Positions 28,354 to 43,500 of a DNA stretch of 64,000 nt are shown here, in pieces (position 1 is the stretch's first letter; every line of letters starts with the position of its first letter). Source of the DNA: Brevipalpus yothersi. Taxonomy: Eukaryota; Arthropoda; Arachnida; Trombidiformes; Tenuipalpidae. The notes under the pieces are model-generated. The model worked only from the letters and a program-made list of their open reading frames with translations, did no database searches and was not told where the DNA came from. Made by a program: the position numbers and the translations under genes. Location: assembly GCA_003956705.1 (NCBI GenBank), contig QZCP01000106.1, forward strand, positions 1 through 64,000. Direction: 5' to 3'.

Positions 28354-29378
28354 CCTTGCTTGAACACATACTGTTTGACATGCATTTTATGCAAACAATT
28401 TTACTTGTACTGAAACTTTTCAAAATTCATCTTTTTCTCTCTCAGATTTTCGGTTATTCTTTTCTTCCAGAATTCCAATCTTCTTACTTCTTTTTTGGAC
28501 AAATAAAATGAAATTTTCTCTCTCATCACAGCTATACTCACAAAGACTATCTATCCATCCATTTTTCTTCTTCTTACTACTACTTTCCAGCTACATCAAT
28601 CTTATTCCTTTTATCCCACGCAGTCAGCCAATATTCACTCTTCTTTCTTTCTCAAGATGCTCTTCTCAATTGTCCTTAACCTTTATCATTCACCAACAGG
28701 AACAGTATTCTCAGGCATTCACTTTTAATCCGTAGAAGCAGAAAATCATTCACCAAGAGTTTCGCAAGTAAAGAAGATTCAAGAAGATAAATAGTGGAAG
28801 TGATGGAGGAAACATTACAAGAATGATATGGCTGATCAGTGGGCAGTGGCAGCAGATGGAAATGAGAGAAAATGAAAGAGTTGCCCAATATTTGAGAAGT
28901 TATTTGTTTGTGTTGCTCATTCAGTCATCAAAATTGTTCATCTAGTTTGATCAAAGGATCACCAAAATTACTGAGCTCAATTTCATGGAATTTGAACTAG
29001 AAAAAAAAATCACCATCACTGAGCTTGATAGCAAACTATACCAGATCCCATCAAACTTGGATGATGAGAGGAATGAAACCGAGAAAAAGATTGCCCTGAG
29101 AATTGGAAATTATACCAGAATGACCAATATTCTATCAATATTACAATATCATCTTGATAGTTCCTAAGGCAGGACAAGTGAAATCGATACTTTCTTTCGT
29201 ATGAAATCTTTCAAAATCAAAGGATTTTTGTTGCTGTAGAAATGAAATCAAGATGATGGTATGTTCAGCTTCATTCTTTTCTGTAGCAAAAAGAATATAT
29301 ACTTTGAAAATTGAAAGCAAAAAGAATCATCATCAGAAAAGTCAATAGTCAGTTTGAATGGTTTTCATGAGGGAAGAT

Positions 29379-29431
<53 letters not shown>

Positions 29432-30041
29432 AAATGTGAAATGAATTGGATTGAATTGAAAGTGAAGACAATATGATAAATTGATTCTCTCTCCAACTAA
29501 ACACATACACTCATGCTGTTAGTAACAGTGGTTTGATGATGGTAGAATTGGAATGATGATCTGAGTTTGTGGTTGAGTCAAAATTTTCTGTCCTTCTATA
29601 TGAAATGATCCCACCAGTATACATGTGAATGATGCTGAGTGAATAGTACTGTTAGTTTAGAAAATAGGTATACATATATACATGTATATAAAACATGTGT
29701 GTGTCTGTGGTTACATGCTTGGTGGACTGTGATTACCTTTGACTTGCGGAGTCGAAATATCACCAGTGCAAGAACAATTGTGATTGATGCACAAAAACTT
29801 TGTATTCCCAGTATAAGGCTACGCAATGAATGATTGTAGATCACAAAACATGGACTATCATCGACACAAGTCTTGCATCCCGGTTTACATGGTAGACACA
29901 AAAAATCGTGTGGATATTTTGCTGTCAATTCGGTATTTGGTCCAATTATGGTGGAAATAAATGAATCTTCCACAGTTTTTCCTGTGAGAATAATGTGGAT
30001 ATGGAAAGGATTGAATAATGTCAGGAGAAATTGAATGGGAA

Positions 30042-30095
<54 letters not shown>

Positions 30096-33000
30096 AATGA
30101 ACATTATCAATTCATGGAATTCTTTATATTTCAAGAGTTCTTCATTTTTTGGAATATTCATTCTTTTTTGGTTTGATAAGATCATCAATACTATTGAATC
30201 GAATTTCGAGACACTCAAGAATATATCATGGAATAGATCGTCTCTCATGTTCTATAATTCTTCTTTTTATGGTGAAAAGAAGAGGAAATGATCACCCAAG
30301 TAAAAAGAAGAAAAAATTACAAGTCTACATGTATCAAAGCTATTCCCGAAGACATGTGCAATGAAAAAAAATTCATCTGATAGAATCTGAAAGAATGGTG
30401 AAAAATAGCAAAAGAGAAATAATAGATGAAAACTGATGAATTATGGTCATGGTTCATCATCATGATGGTTCATTAGGAAAAAACTATCCAATTGTAATTC
30501 CTGAATTCTTTTCATCCTTTTCACTTGGCCACTTATTCATTCCGATTATTGGCCAAGATTGTTGATTCTATTACAAACTAACACACACACACACACACAA
30601 TTCAGCAAACTATTCAACTTGCCTACATGTGATGCTCATGAACTCTTCTACTCTCAGAATGCTTATATGTGTTTGCTTCTTTTTTATTCCAACATTTTCT
30701 CCTTCCTCAGTATTATTTCAACAATACAAGCTGATCACGTCTTGTTCCAAAGTCTTTCAAATGTTATCTAGTTTTTTTTTCTATCTTTTTTTCTTCTTTT
30801 CATCTCTCTCCACTCGTTTCCACTTCTTTACAGTGTGTGGTTCGTTATACTCAGCATTCGGAAGAGTAACTAGACACATACACTCTTGGAATGAACTGTC
30901 AACCATTATCGAACAAAATTAAGATGAAGTACCATCGTGATGATGTTTTTGATGGAGAAAGAATAAGAAAAAGTTCATTGAACTACGTATATTCCTATTT
31001 TCTTTGATTTTAATTCATTTTTTTCGCCTCTCTTCAGTCACAACTCATCCACAACAATACAGGCAACAATAATTGAATGTCTATTGTTTCTAGTCTGAGA
31101 TTCTCAATCAAACAAACAAAGAAATACACAATAAAATGCTAGGAACAAGAACGATATTAAATAACAGCCTTGTATAACATTGTTTTGATGGAAGTTGGAA
31201 GTCATAAATGTAACTTTCAGACTTTCGATTCGAATCATCATGAGTATCATAACTTTTCCAAGTTACAGTAGTAACATGATTGAAAGAGAGAAAAAAAGAT
31301 AGATATATAATGTTCCAAAGATGAAGTGGACAGTAATCTCTATAGAAGTATATCCACGCACACACACATATCTACTATATTTATGTACATGTGCTTACCA
31401 TTAAAATAATGATGATAAGACGGAAAATGATGGGAAAAAGATGTGGAAAAAGGTGATGAGAAGAAGGAAGATGAAGTGGATGAATTGGATGGAGCAGAAA
31501 AATAGTTCTGCTGTTGCTGCTGCTGATGATGATGATGATACATTAAATGATGGCCAGTTGAGTTATCAATAGTTTCCAATATATTTTCTCCTCCTCGTAC
31601 ACTTGATCCTTTCGGAATGTAGTAGCCCTCTTTGCATCGGCACACATATGAGCCACGTCGAAAGCCTCTTTTTGGCAATGGAAGACACTAGATAGATGGT
31701 GGAAGATGATACAAAAAAAAGGGTCCGAAAAAGATGAGAATCAATTTAGTGGGGGTAAAATGAAATCAAATGAATAACGTTCATTCATCGAGAAAAGAGG
31801 AAAATAAATTGTACAACTCAAATGACCGTAAAAATGTTACTCCATGTAGTAGTAGTTGTATGAGTTAAAATCGAATAAGGAACAGTACAGTTATAAAAAT
31901 AGGATGAATAGAATGTTAGAAGAAGAAGAAGGAGAAAGAAAATTCGATCGAGAGAGAGAAAAAAAGCCAAAAACAGAGACATTCTAGTATGATTTGACCT
32001 AGAGATAGAGTCCCAGAATAGATGAAGTGCATCTATTAGATTTTGGAATTACAGTTACTCTTTTGTACTATTTTATTGACTTTGTTGTTGTTGTTGTCTG
32101 TGTGATAAATTTTTGCCCACACTTCTATCACAATCACATAGACATCTGATTATTGGGGAACTTTCTTTCCATTTTTTTCGATGTATATATGAAAAAATTG
32201 GAAGTTTTTTTTATCACTATTGACTGGTCAATGTAAAAAAAAGTGGTCATTTAGCCATGAGATGAGCTTTACTGGTTGATTGATAAAAAATGTGCACTTG
32301 ATCAGCTTGCTAGTTGATTATAAATACAGAGTAGAGAGTGAAGCTTAATCGGTTCAAAAGTCAAAAGAGTACAGTTATGTGTGTGTGTATATGCGATCAA
32401 CTTGTCAATTGAGGCAGTCTAATTGAACTTAAACAGATCAGTTGCCGAAAAAATCAGTGAAACGAATGAACATTCAATATAAGCTGATCGTTTGGTTAAA
32501 AGTTAATTAAAAAGATATATCACAGAGAGAAAGAGAGAAAGAGAGAAAGAGAGAAAGAGAGAAAGAGAGAAAGAAAGAAAGAGAGAGGCATGAAAGGAGA
32601 AAGTATGATAGGCTTGAATTTAGTACAATATGTACCGTTATATTTGATACACGTAGTGAATAGAGAGTATACTTTTTAGACACATCTTTCAACTTGCATC
32701 TTTTTCCGCTCAATATTGCTCTCAATTGTTTGAAATGAATTAATTTCCGATTGCTATGTGTTTGGGCTATTTATGCATATATTCACACGCACAAAGTTAA
32801 CTGCTGAATGCGAGGAGAAGAGAAAAAAAGGTATCAAATGATGGCAACTCAACAGATAGACATATCACCACTTTTTTTTCTCTTCAAGCTTAAATGAACC
32901 TCAGATTCAGGTTTTTATTCAATTTTATTCTGAATCAAGTGAGCTTTCCGAGATTGCCCTCAATTATCATGATAGCTTCTGGTGAAATTGAGGGGTGCAT

Positions 33001-34446
33001 ATTCATATATTTACCTATGCTAAATCAACACAAGATGGCTAAAATGGACTGAATGTAGATCATTAGGAATCATCATCTTTCTCCCAGATTTTCAGATAAA
33101 ATTATACACTATAGACCAGTATATTTGAAGGAGGCAATTCATGATGTTGACCAGGAAAAAATGATGATCATGATGATCAAAGGGAGAGGAGAAGACGTTT
33201 GGAAAATACACCAGAATGTATGTAAGTATTTATTTTTGTTCCAAAATTATGTGCTCTCTGTTTCCATAATATCTATCTACATGGCTGAGCATCGTGATCC
33301 CGGAAGCATCATTTGCATGCAAACGGTCAATATATATTCCAAGTACATGAATAGCTATTCTAATATTGATATTGTGAGAATCCAGAAGTAGAAAAGAATG
33401 GTAAAGGAGAGGAAGAGGAAGAAGAAGAAGGAGAAAGAGAAGTGGATCAAAGTAGGGTGGAAGAGTACCCAGAAAACCAGAGGAATACACAAGTAGTTCA
33501 TGGAAATGCTAGAACAGTTGACTTACCTCACTATCCTCCAGGCATCGGTGTGAATTAGGAAAAAACGGATCATCACTTGAGCATTGGTTGATATCTTTAT
33601 CTTGAAGATTCATACTAACAGCCACAACACCTCTGGATAGAATCAAAAGAGAAAGAGGGAGAGAGAGAGAAAGAAAGAAAATTGAATACAAGTGATATTA
33701 TTTGTCAACAAACATATTCGATAGTATGGTGGATAGTGAATAGGACATTCATGGAGGATGAAAGTTCTGGTTGATAATGTTTCCCAGGCTTAAATGAAAT
33801 GGACATTGGAAAGTTCTTGAGTTAAACTAGTTTGATTCATCTTTTTTTTCTCACTTAAAATACTCTTCTTCTTTTTCTTCTTCTCCACTTTTTTTTTACT
33901 CTTCTATGGATCACATATATAGTGGTTGGCTAATGTCACATTCCATATCAGAAGAGAGAATGAAAGAAGTGGCAATATTGGATCAGATTGTTCTCTAGTG
34001 TATCACCGGTTCAATTGTGTGTGTGTGTGGGTGCAATTGCATTTCTTTTTTCCAATTGCTTCTGTTCACAAATGGAAACTTGAGATGGTTAAATTCCATA
34101 GACATTTTTTCTCTTTTTTCGATTATCCATTCTATTCACACACACGTATACACAGAAACTCATTCAAGTTAGCTTGAAACTGATGTTCTGTACACTTTCC
34201 GATAGAATTGAATCGTTTTCGTTTTCATTTTTGATATCTCTCTCAATTAATATCGATACAATTCTGATCGCAAGATGAGTTCATTGGTAGCTCTTGTATC
34301 ACTTTTTTCTCTCTTCTTCTTTCCATGAGATTTTCACCTGAATACCAAACACTTTCAATCGATCTGATAGAATTTTATCATTGGAGTGATAAAGCTATGA
34401 TAATCTGTTAAAAACTCATATTGCTCCTAGTCTTCCGGTTATTGAA

Positions 34447-34504
<58 letters not shown>

Positions 34505-37500
34505 TTCCATCCTTTTTCGATATCTTGGTTGATCCAATTAGAACTCAAAGGCCACTGTGTTCAGGAATGTAACAGTATCACAGACTTGACAAGAGAGATA
34601 GCTGGATAGACAGCACCTTGAATTGCACTAAGCTCCAGCAATATGATAAAAATTTTCCTGATATCGATTCATTGCTCAATGAAATAGAGAGGCTGGAAGA
34701 GATCGAGAGGGAAAGAGAGAGAGAGAGAGAAATTCCATTAACTAAGTAGATGCAATCTTGAAGGGTGAAAGTGAAGTGAGATCCAATCTAGGGAATAGCT
34801 CCAGTCTAATGATGTAGAGCAACATTAGTAATGAAATCTTCGATCTTCCCTTGAAAATGATATCTTTCCCCTGTATATATAGCGGAGACCTTGTGACACA
34901 CGCACACATACACTTGACAGCAAAGATGTGTTTGACCTGATTTTGTAGCAGATTTCAACTGGAAAATAATAACAAATGCAAATACATTTGTTTTCACAAG
35001 TTATTAGTAATGAAGATTAATATATAAAACGTTTATCATGTGATCATTCCAGAAATCCTCTTCAGTCTCTCTCATTCGAGAGAGAGCAGATAGAGATGAA
35101 TGAACACTTGAAAATGTTGACACAATCAATTTTCTAGTATTCATTTAAGTGGATATCGATTGGAATGAATATCATTCTCATGGATGGCAAGTGATGGTTA
35201 AAAAAAATGAGCATCAATCAGAGAAGCAATAATCTCAATCTCTACCCATCATAACTGATCCAAAGTCTCTCTGTGATGTCTTGTCAATTGTTCATTCCTA
35301 ATAGAAGCAGCTTTATTTTGCTCTTTTTTATCATCCACATAATTAGTTTACAATTGTTTTAAGCATTCCATCGAATTTTTTTTCGTGTGTGTGTGTTCAC
35401 TTGATCATTTCTATCATGGCGTATAGCATTAAGATACGCTATGCTATCGCAATCATATCATTTTTCGGTTTCATTTTAAATCATTCATTGAAAAACATAA
35501 CCAATGTCACTCTTGTGGCCATGACTGAAGGTGCCCATCATGCGGATCATCCTCACAATCATAACTACAATCGACCGGTAAACGAAAGTGATCAAACACA
35601 AATGTCAACATCACCTTTCAGCAATGATGCCACCTCTTCTTCATCATCATCTGATGATCATCTAATTAAATGGAATCCAAAAACACGTAATTCAATTCAA
35701 TCAGCATTCTTTTTCGGTTACATTGTTCTTCAGTTACCTGCTGGCCGAATTGCTGAACTTATCGGCTCAAGACACATATTTGGACCGGCAATACTGTGTG
35801 CCAGTTGCCTGGGTGTACTGTTCCCCTCTGCAGCTAGGACCGGTGTTTTTTGGGCAAAATTTGTGAGAGGCTTACAGGGTCTGTGTTTGGGTGTCACTTT
35901 TCCGTGTATGCATGGCCTACTGTCCCAATGGGCACCCATTACGGAGCGAAGTTTAATGGTCACCTCAGTGTTTGCCGGTGGACCGATGGGTATTGTTGTG
36001 GTTGAAATTTTGAGTGGTTATCTATCAGGTCTCACGTGGTTGGATGGATGGCCACTGGTTTACTATGCTATTGGTATTTTTGGTGTGGTTTGGTATGTTT
36101 TCTGGTATATATATGTGTACAATTCACCGGAAACCCATCCGATGATCACCAAGGAGGAGTTGAGAGAAATTAATGAGGGAAGAAATAAGTCAAATAAGAA
36201 TAAGGTAAGGTGGAAACTGGAAGAGATCGATATACATGAAACTTTTCAATACTTTTTTCTCATGCCTAGAAAGAACCTCTTCCATGGCTAAAAATGCTCG
36301 GTACAATCGAAATATATGCAATTATCGTTGCACACTCTACATATGCGTGGACCATGTACGTAACGGTAATTCAGGAACCCAATTATATGAGTGGTGTTTT
36401 AGGAGTAGATATTGAAGAGGTAAGCATTGGTTGATAATTTTGCTAAATAATCGGTTGAAATTCACTAATCTCGATTTTCCTTATTCCACATTCTAGAATG
36501 GACTACTTTCCAGTCTTCCACATCTTGCATTTGCCATGTCATCCATTGTTTTTGGTTATATCTGTGATTATCTACGTAAAACTGAACGACTTTCGGTGAC
36601 CAAACTTCGAAAACTATTCAACACTATAGGTACAATAATGATTCCATTTCAAATAATCTTCAGGGCACTCATATTCTGGATTTTCTTTTCCCTCCCTATA
36701 CTTCCACAGGAGCAATCGGTCCAGCTATATGCTATGTAATTATTCCCCAGATTGGACATCAAAGAGTAATGGTTAATATCTTATTTGTGGTTGCCATGGT
36801 CCTAGCCAGTAGCACAGTGACAGGTAGGTGAAGACTTGTATTCTTCTTGATTCTTTTTCTTCTATTTTTCCAAGAAAAACCATTCCCATTTCTATACAAT
36901 ACTGTTTTTGATATTATTGTTGAATCTTTCTCTTTACCTCTCCACTAATCTGATTATTCCTTTCAAAATTTGATTAGGTTCATCGACAAATCATGTTGAC
37001 ATGTCACCTACATTCGCTGGAACTTTGATGGGTGTTTCCAATTTTTTTAGCAATATTCCCGGTGTATTGGTCTCGGAAGCCCATTCACTGATTGTGGGCG
37101 AATCAAAAGAAGTTAAAGATTGGTCATATCTTTTCTATTTGACAGCATTGATCGGACTTTTTGGTGGAATGTTTTATGCAATTTTTGCAAGCTCCAAAAT
37201 TCAGCCATGGGATCCCGAAAGTGAAGTTTATCAAAGTGATTACAATCAAAATGAAATCAATAAGAAACCTTCTTCCAATGAGCCACCCAGGCAGGTTGTG
37301 TTCACTATGAATGATAATCGAGCTCGATTTTAGTAGTAGTAGTTAAGAGGAGAGAAAAATTGATTTCTTTTTTCTTTTTTTTTGTTGAAAAATAAAACAT
37401 ATATTTTGACATTTTTTACCTCAAAATTTTCGCCCAATATGATCAATTTTTAGGAGGGAATACGAATCAGACTTGATTGTGAATAACAATCATTTTAACT

Positions 37501-40500
37501 TGGATCATTCTGTCGAAGTGTGTTCCAAAAACGATTCATCTTCTCAATTCCGTTCTCTCTGTTCAAGCAATTTATTGTTTTAATTATTAAAAGTCAAGAG
37601 AGCATTTGATACATCATCACAGCTTATGAGTCTGCGCGATGTAAATATTTGAAATACTTGAACCCAACACGCAAGGAAGCTGATGAATTTTCCACATCCG
37701 GTGAATGTATATATCACCAGTGAAAGGGTTTTCAAAATCAAGTCCAAGAAAGGAAATTGTTAATCATTTATATTTAAGATTATCACTCTTTTGCATGCAG
37801 ACACAGTCACACACGCAGCTTCACTTTTCATACACATACACAATCGACTTGTTAACCATGAATATAAACACTTTTTGAGGAGTATATTTTTCGCTTATTC
37901 TCATCTATAAAAGTGTTTCCCGTTATGTATGAAAAATAGAGGTAAAGAGGCAGAGATGAGGAGGAGAAAAAGAGAGACTGGGATGAAGTTCAAGTGTATT
38001 GAAGAAGGGATAGAAAAATTTGCCTCATCTCTCTATTGAAGCTAATATTTTCGTTTTTGAAGAGGTCCAATTTTGAGCTCATCTCACCACACACATTGTT
38101 GAGATGATAAAACCATTAGCCTTTTTTTGCTTTACTGGCTGATCTTTGCTCTCTCTCTCTTCTCTTTTCGATTCTTCCGTTTCGAGTTCACTTCATCATC
38201 CAAACATGATGAAAGCAAAAAGGTTCAGCCTATGTGAGCAATGAATTTTCATTCAGAAAGAAGAATATAATAAAAGAAAGAGAGAAAGTGGGATAGAATG
38301 GAAAAAAGGGTTTAGAGATAGATAGAGAAAGTATGCTCCAGAATGCTATTGTTGTTTGTCTTACTCTTCATATTTTTCTTCCTTTTCGAGGAAGAGGAAT
38401 ATGTGTGTATATTTATGAATATTCGAACCGAGGAATCATTTCTTCTTCTATGTGCACGATTGTGTGTGTGTGTGCTGAGATAGAGTAAGCGAAAAAAGGA
38501 TTGTAGAAGAAAGAGAAAAAGAGAGAATAAAGGGGAAAAAGTAAGGAATAGTAGCGACAAACTGGAATGATAATAGTTATGATGGAAGCTTTTATGCTCC
38601 TTCTTTCTACTGTGTATTGGTGATGGAACAATTGTTTGTCTACCAGAATAGAATCTACTAGGAGAAGGAATGGACGAGATGGTTGACTTGATTTGGTCCA
38701 CTGAAGTGTGTATGTGCGTGAGGAAGAAAGAAACAAGTAAGATGGGAGCAAAAAAGAATAAAAAGGAATACATATATACTGGAGAGAGTATACATGCTGG
38801 AGCGGAAATCAGAATGGATCAAAAGTATCTGGGCTCTTCGAAATGAATAAGCTCATTAATACATGTATACTTTATTCTTCTTTCTCAGCATTTTTTGTTA
38901 CTACTTTTTGCCTATCTCGCTTCTCTCATTTTATCTTCACAACTTGTCAGTCTCTAAGGAATATGATCAAAAAGCTGAGGAAAAATGGAGGATTATCATT
39001 GCAAAAAAACGGAAAAATTTCAAGGGTTTTCATCTGGATTCTGAGGAATATCAAGCTTCACATTAAGCTACCCAAATAAGCATAAAGAATTCAATCATAT
39101 CATGGAGGTGATAAAAAATGCTCAATGCAAGATGGATGCATTTCGAATTTTTCCCAGAATCGTAGAAATAGAAATCCCCAAGCATTTGAGAATATCATTT
39201 ATCTGTGTACCAGAGGCAAAAGGTGCCTACTTTTTGTTGAGCTATTTGTAATAGTGAAAGTTGAATTGACGGTATTTACATTGCCTCAAGACCTTTTCTA
39301 CACCCGATGAGAAATAAACTTCATCCATCATGATTTTTCTTCCACAAACTTTCATAAACAGTACATATAATATAAATAGTATTTGGGACCCTTCTTATTA
39401 ATTCGATTCTAGGGTATTTCTTGTATTCGATTCTTTTTTTACCATCTTAGCAAATCGCAATCGTAAAAGGAATAAGTTGAAAAGAAAGAAAAGGTTACCT
39501 GCGTATGGCCTCTAGACAAACTCAACTTTTCAATTTTCACACACAAAAAAATCTTGTCAATAAACACCATTCCAGAATGTTAAAGTTGATTCAGAATCAC
39601 TTGAAAATTCTTCCAATGGGAATCCATCAATTTTTCATCTCTCCTCTTTCTCCTTGAAAACAATTGATGCTTAAAAATTGAATGATCAATGGTTTAACTA
39701 TAGTAAAATAGTTGGGAAAATGGAAAAAATCTGATCAAATCTATTCCCTTTTGCATCAACCTCTGGATGCTCAAATTTTGATATGCTACAAAGTTTTAAT
39801 CATATCATTTCAATCGACACTAGAAATGTACACATACATATATATCATCATCATCATTTTTTCCTAGATTCTGGATGAAAAAAAAAGAAGATTTCCCAAA
39901 TTCATCTCTTTTACTATAGATCCTGGTAATCTTGTGAGTTTAGAGAGAAAATGAGAGCTTATTTGGATGACATGCCTTTCTCAGATGATGATCCAAGATA
40001 AAAGAAAAAAGTGTTATTCCGAACCATTTCATTTGTGTAGAGAGAATCACTCCCAATAAAAATCTTACATCTTCTTAAGAGATGAAAATATAAATCTACA
40101 GTATTACATGCATCCCAATGATGTGGAAAGAAAACCACGCATACATGATACAGTTGTACAAAAAGCCATGGGAAACCAGGGAATATTTCTTGTTGAACAT
40201 TTTTTTCCACCATTTTAGAATAGAGAGAGAGAGAGAGAGAGAGAAACACAAGATATAATATATACAAAGTGATATAGTCTCTCTTTTTACTCTGAGCTCA
40301 CTAGAAATCGGATAAAAGTACCTCAGGATTTAAGCCTGCGAGGAGCTAATATTGATGCAATTTTTCTGAGTAAAATTTTGAGTTTTCATGAATTTTATTT
40401 TCTTTCCAATGAAAATCTTTATTCATGTGTAGGCAAAAACAGGGAGAGACAGAGATATAAAGTGAAAGACGGATGAGAAGATAATACACATCTTCTTATA

Positions 40501-43500
40501 TTATAATTGAGCTGAATCATGCTGCCTCATAGATGGATCATACTGAAAAACTCATCTGAAACTCAGCAATGTAAACAGTAAACCAAAGTAGAAAAAGCGG
40601 GAAACCAGAAACACTTTGAATAGATGAGACCAATAAAATATTGCATGCGTTACTCTGTATTCAGGAAAAGGCATACACACATTTCGTACTTTTTCAGCTT
40701 CATAAAAGATCATACAAACATAAACACATAAGCAGTGTTAATAATTATTTCCACCTCTTTACTTTTCCATTTTCCTTTCTCTCTCTCTCTTCCTGTTTGA
40801 TGCAACATTATCATATTGTGAAACTTGATGAGGAAATCTGATTGCCCGTCACTTTGAGTTCCTTTGACGATGATAGCCCCTGTGTAAATATATATATATG
40901 TACATATAGTGAAACTCCTCCAGTATTAGTGTCATGATTGTGTCATAGGGTGGGAAAAAAAGCGAAGGAGGAGCACAAAAAGTGGAGACAGCTGATGAGA
41001 ACACAATTTTTTCTTGCTTCTAGAAGAAAAATATACAGATGAATGTGTATACACAGCTTCCAAAGAGGAAAGTTGTTTCCGCATCAGCATTTATACTCAT
41101 ATGAATTTGCTCCCAATAGACGGAATATTCTTTCTCTCTCTCTCTCTCTCTCAGCCTGCTCTTCTGCCTCTTCATCCCAGAATTTCATTGACAAGTCGAT
41201 ATTGTCAAGCTACTCTCTTCATTCCATCTTCACTTGCCAACAATAATACATGTACACACATTAGAGCGTAAACTATTCAGATCAGTTCCATTTTAGATTT
41301 GTAAAGTTAAATTTCCAGCTCATATGTTTGATTCATTTCGTTTTCTTTTGTGCTTCCAAATTTTCATGATGAAAGAACAGTTCAGATGCTGTTCTATTTT
41401 GTTCACATTTTTCTTCTTCTTTTTTCTTTTGCTCTTACACAATTCTGTTAAAACGAAAGTGAAGAAGGCAGAAAGATAACGAAGAACAATGGATCCACAA
41501 GCTACTGTATTCTTCTAAAGCAGAATGATGTACGTAATTTTTGATGACAAAATTAACTGAAGATAGAGTGGTACAGAATTGAACAAGTTGAAAAGTGGAG
41601 AGAGTCAAAAGAATGAGGATGAAGATGAAGATGTAAGAGAAGAAGAAGAAGAAGAGTAAAAGTCTCAAAAGAAGACAGTAAACAAGTAGAAAAAGTTAAA
41701 AAGGAAAGAGTAAGTAAGTAAGTAAATAGACAAAATGGAAGAACCTCAATGAGAAACCTGATATCTGGTGATATTCTTTTAATGGTCTACATGATCAAGT
41801 AGAACCATTTTATCAGTATTCTACCTTTCACTCATTCTTCCTCTAGACTATCCCAGACAATCCTACCAGGAAAAGAGAGAGAGACATAGAACAGTTTTCA
41901 TCAATTCTTTCCATTCAAACAATTCTCCACAGAATGATGGAAAAAAGGAGTAAATCGAAAAAATTTTCTATCGCTTGCTTCTTCTTCTCTACCAATTTTT
42001 TCAGGGAAGCTCAATTTTCAACTTCATTCCGGTGCCACCACTACTTCTGTGGGATTTAATCATACAAAATAGAAAATTCTGTTTGACACTTTTACTCTCT
42101 CCATCTCCAGTGAATACAAATGACTGTCATGAGAATGAAAATGAAAATGAAATGGCTTGCAATCAAGTGAAGAGATAAAATACAGAGAGACATGTTTTGT
42201 CTATCCATTTCATGATATCCATTTGTTTGTCTCGCTTGGATGTTTCATGATCTCTCTTCCTCATCCTCATCCCCATCCTCTTCCTTTTTTCTCTTCCTCT
42301 CTTCCTCTGATCTGTTTCGGTACCAATTTGGTAGCAGTTTATACTGATGGACCCAAGTAGTGCTAGACTAATGATCAAAGTGTGGACATGTTAAGCCTTT
42401 AACATGGTATCAAGTGACTTACAGGAAAAAAGAAATATAAAGGTCATATATTCGAAACTGGAGAAAACGTGATTTAGTATGGAAAAGTTAACTCAGTTGA
42501 GGGAGGAATAGAAGGGATAGACAAGATTAATGAGATTGAAATGAATCAAATATCAACTCACTTGAAATCGATGAACAATTTTTCATCATTATTTAATGAG
42601 TATCCAAAGAAAGGCACAGAATAAGTTATTAACCACGTATTTGTAGCTCCACAATCAAGATACGGTGATGTCCACAGTCCATCTTCAAATTTGATCATAA
42701 AACGACTTGTATAATTATTGATATTATTAGTATTAGTATTGGCATTTTGATTTTGATTCATATCGGGTCCGTTATCATTGGAATCCATGGGCTCATAATG
42801 GAATCGGTGACTAGAGGAATAATTTTGTTTCAAATGTTGAACAAACCATTCGGCACTCTGGGCATACGATGAGGCACCATAATAATTGGCCGAATAATGG
42901 CCAGCATTATTGATATTACTACTACTAGAAGCACTTTGATTCATAAACAGTGGCGATATTCTATTATTATTATCATTAGCAGATGGTATTCGGCCCAAAT
43001 CAACGTATATCAATCGGTGATCATTGGAAGAAGAATGTGGAAATTTAGGTATCTGATTCTTGAATCCATTCGGAAGAGATGATGATGATGATGATGTTGA
43101 TATATTACGATACACATATGGTGCAAATATTGGTTTCAAGTGGCCACCATCACCAAACGATGATGAAGATGAAGATGATGATGCAAAATTTGAATTATCT
43201 TCAATATTATCATACACAATAATTGGAAATGATTGACTTTCACGAAACACTATACCAGCACCGAAAATTTTCTGATCACTCTGTACAGTAGCCTTCATAA
43301 GTGACCAAAAAAAGCTTCTATGCAGCCGTATCACATGTTCACCACCCATTGAATTGATTCGACCATCATTTTTATTATTATTATTACTATTCGTTGAATT
43401 AATCAGTTCACCAGGCCACTTATTACCACTTGGTGAGCCAACAAGCAATAGATTGGTCAACAGGTTGGCCGCTCGAACAGCCACATGTGCTTGATCATCA

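Larger units (their letters stand above)
22113..29736 (-). other. receptor intron 4 (7.6 kb, contains an assembly gap)
   Basis: Phase 0 intron with at least seven GA/TC microsatellites and a 516-base run of N at 26069-26584. No exon is visible in the readable part. The true length is uncertain because of the gap. Confidence 0.75.
33633..42561 (-). other. receptor intron 1 (8.9 kb, hosts a nested gene)
   Basis: Phase 2 intron between the Cache exon and exon 2. The plus strand carries the complete SLC17-like gene at 35416-37333. The remaining sequence (33633-35400, 37400-42561) is AT-rich with GA/TC tracts (34450-34497 the longest) and no convincing exon. Confidence 0.85.
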
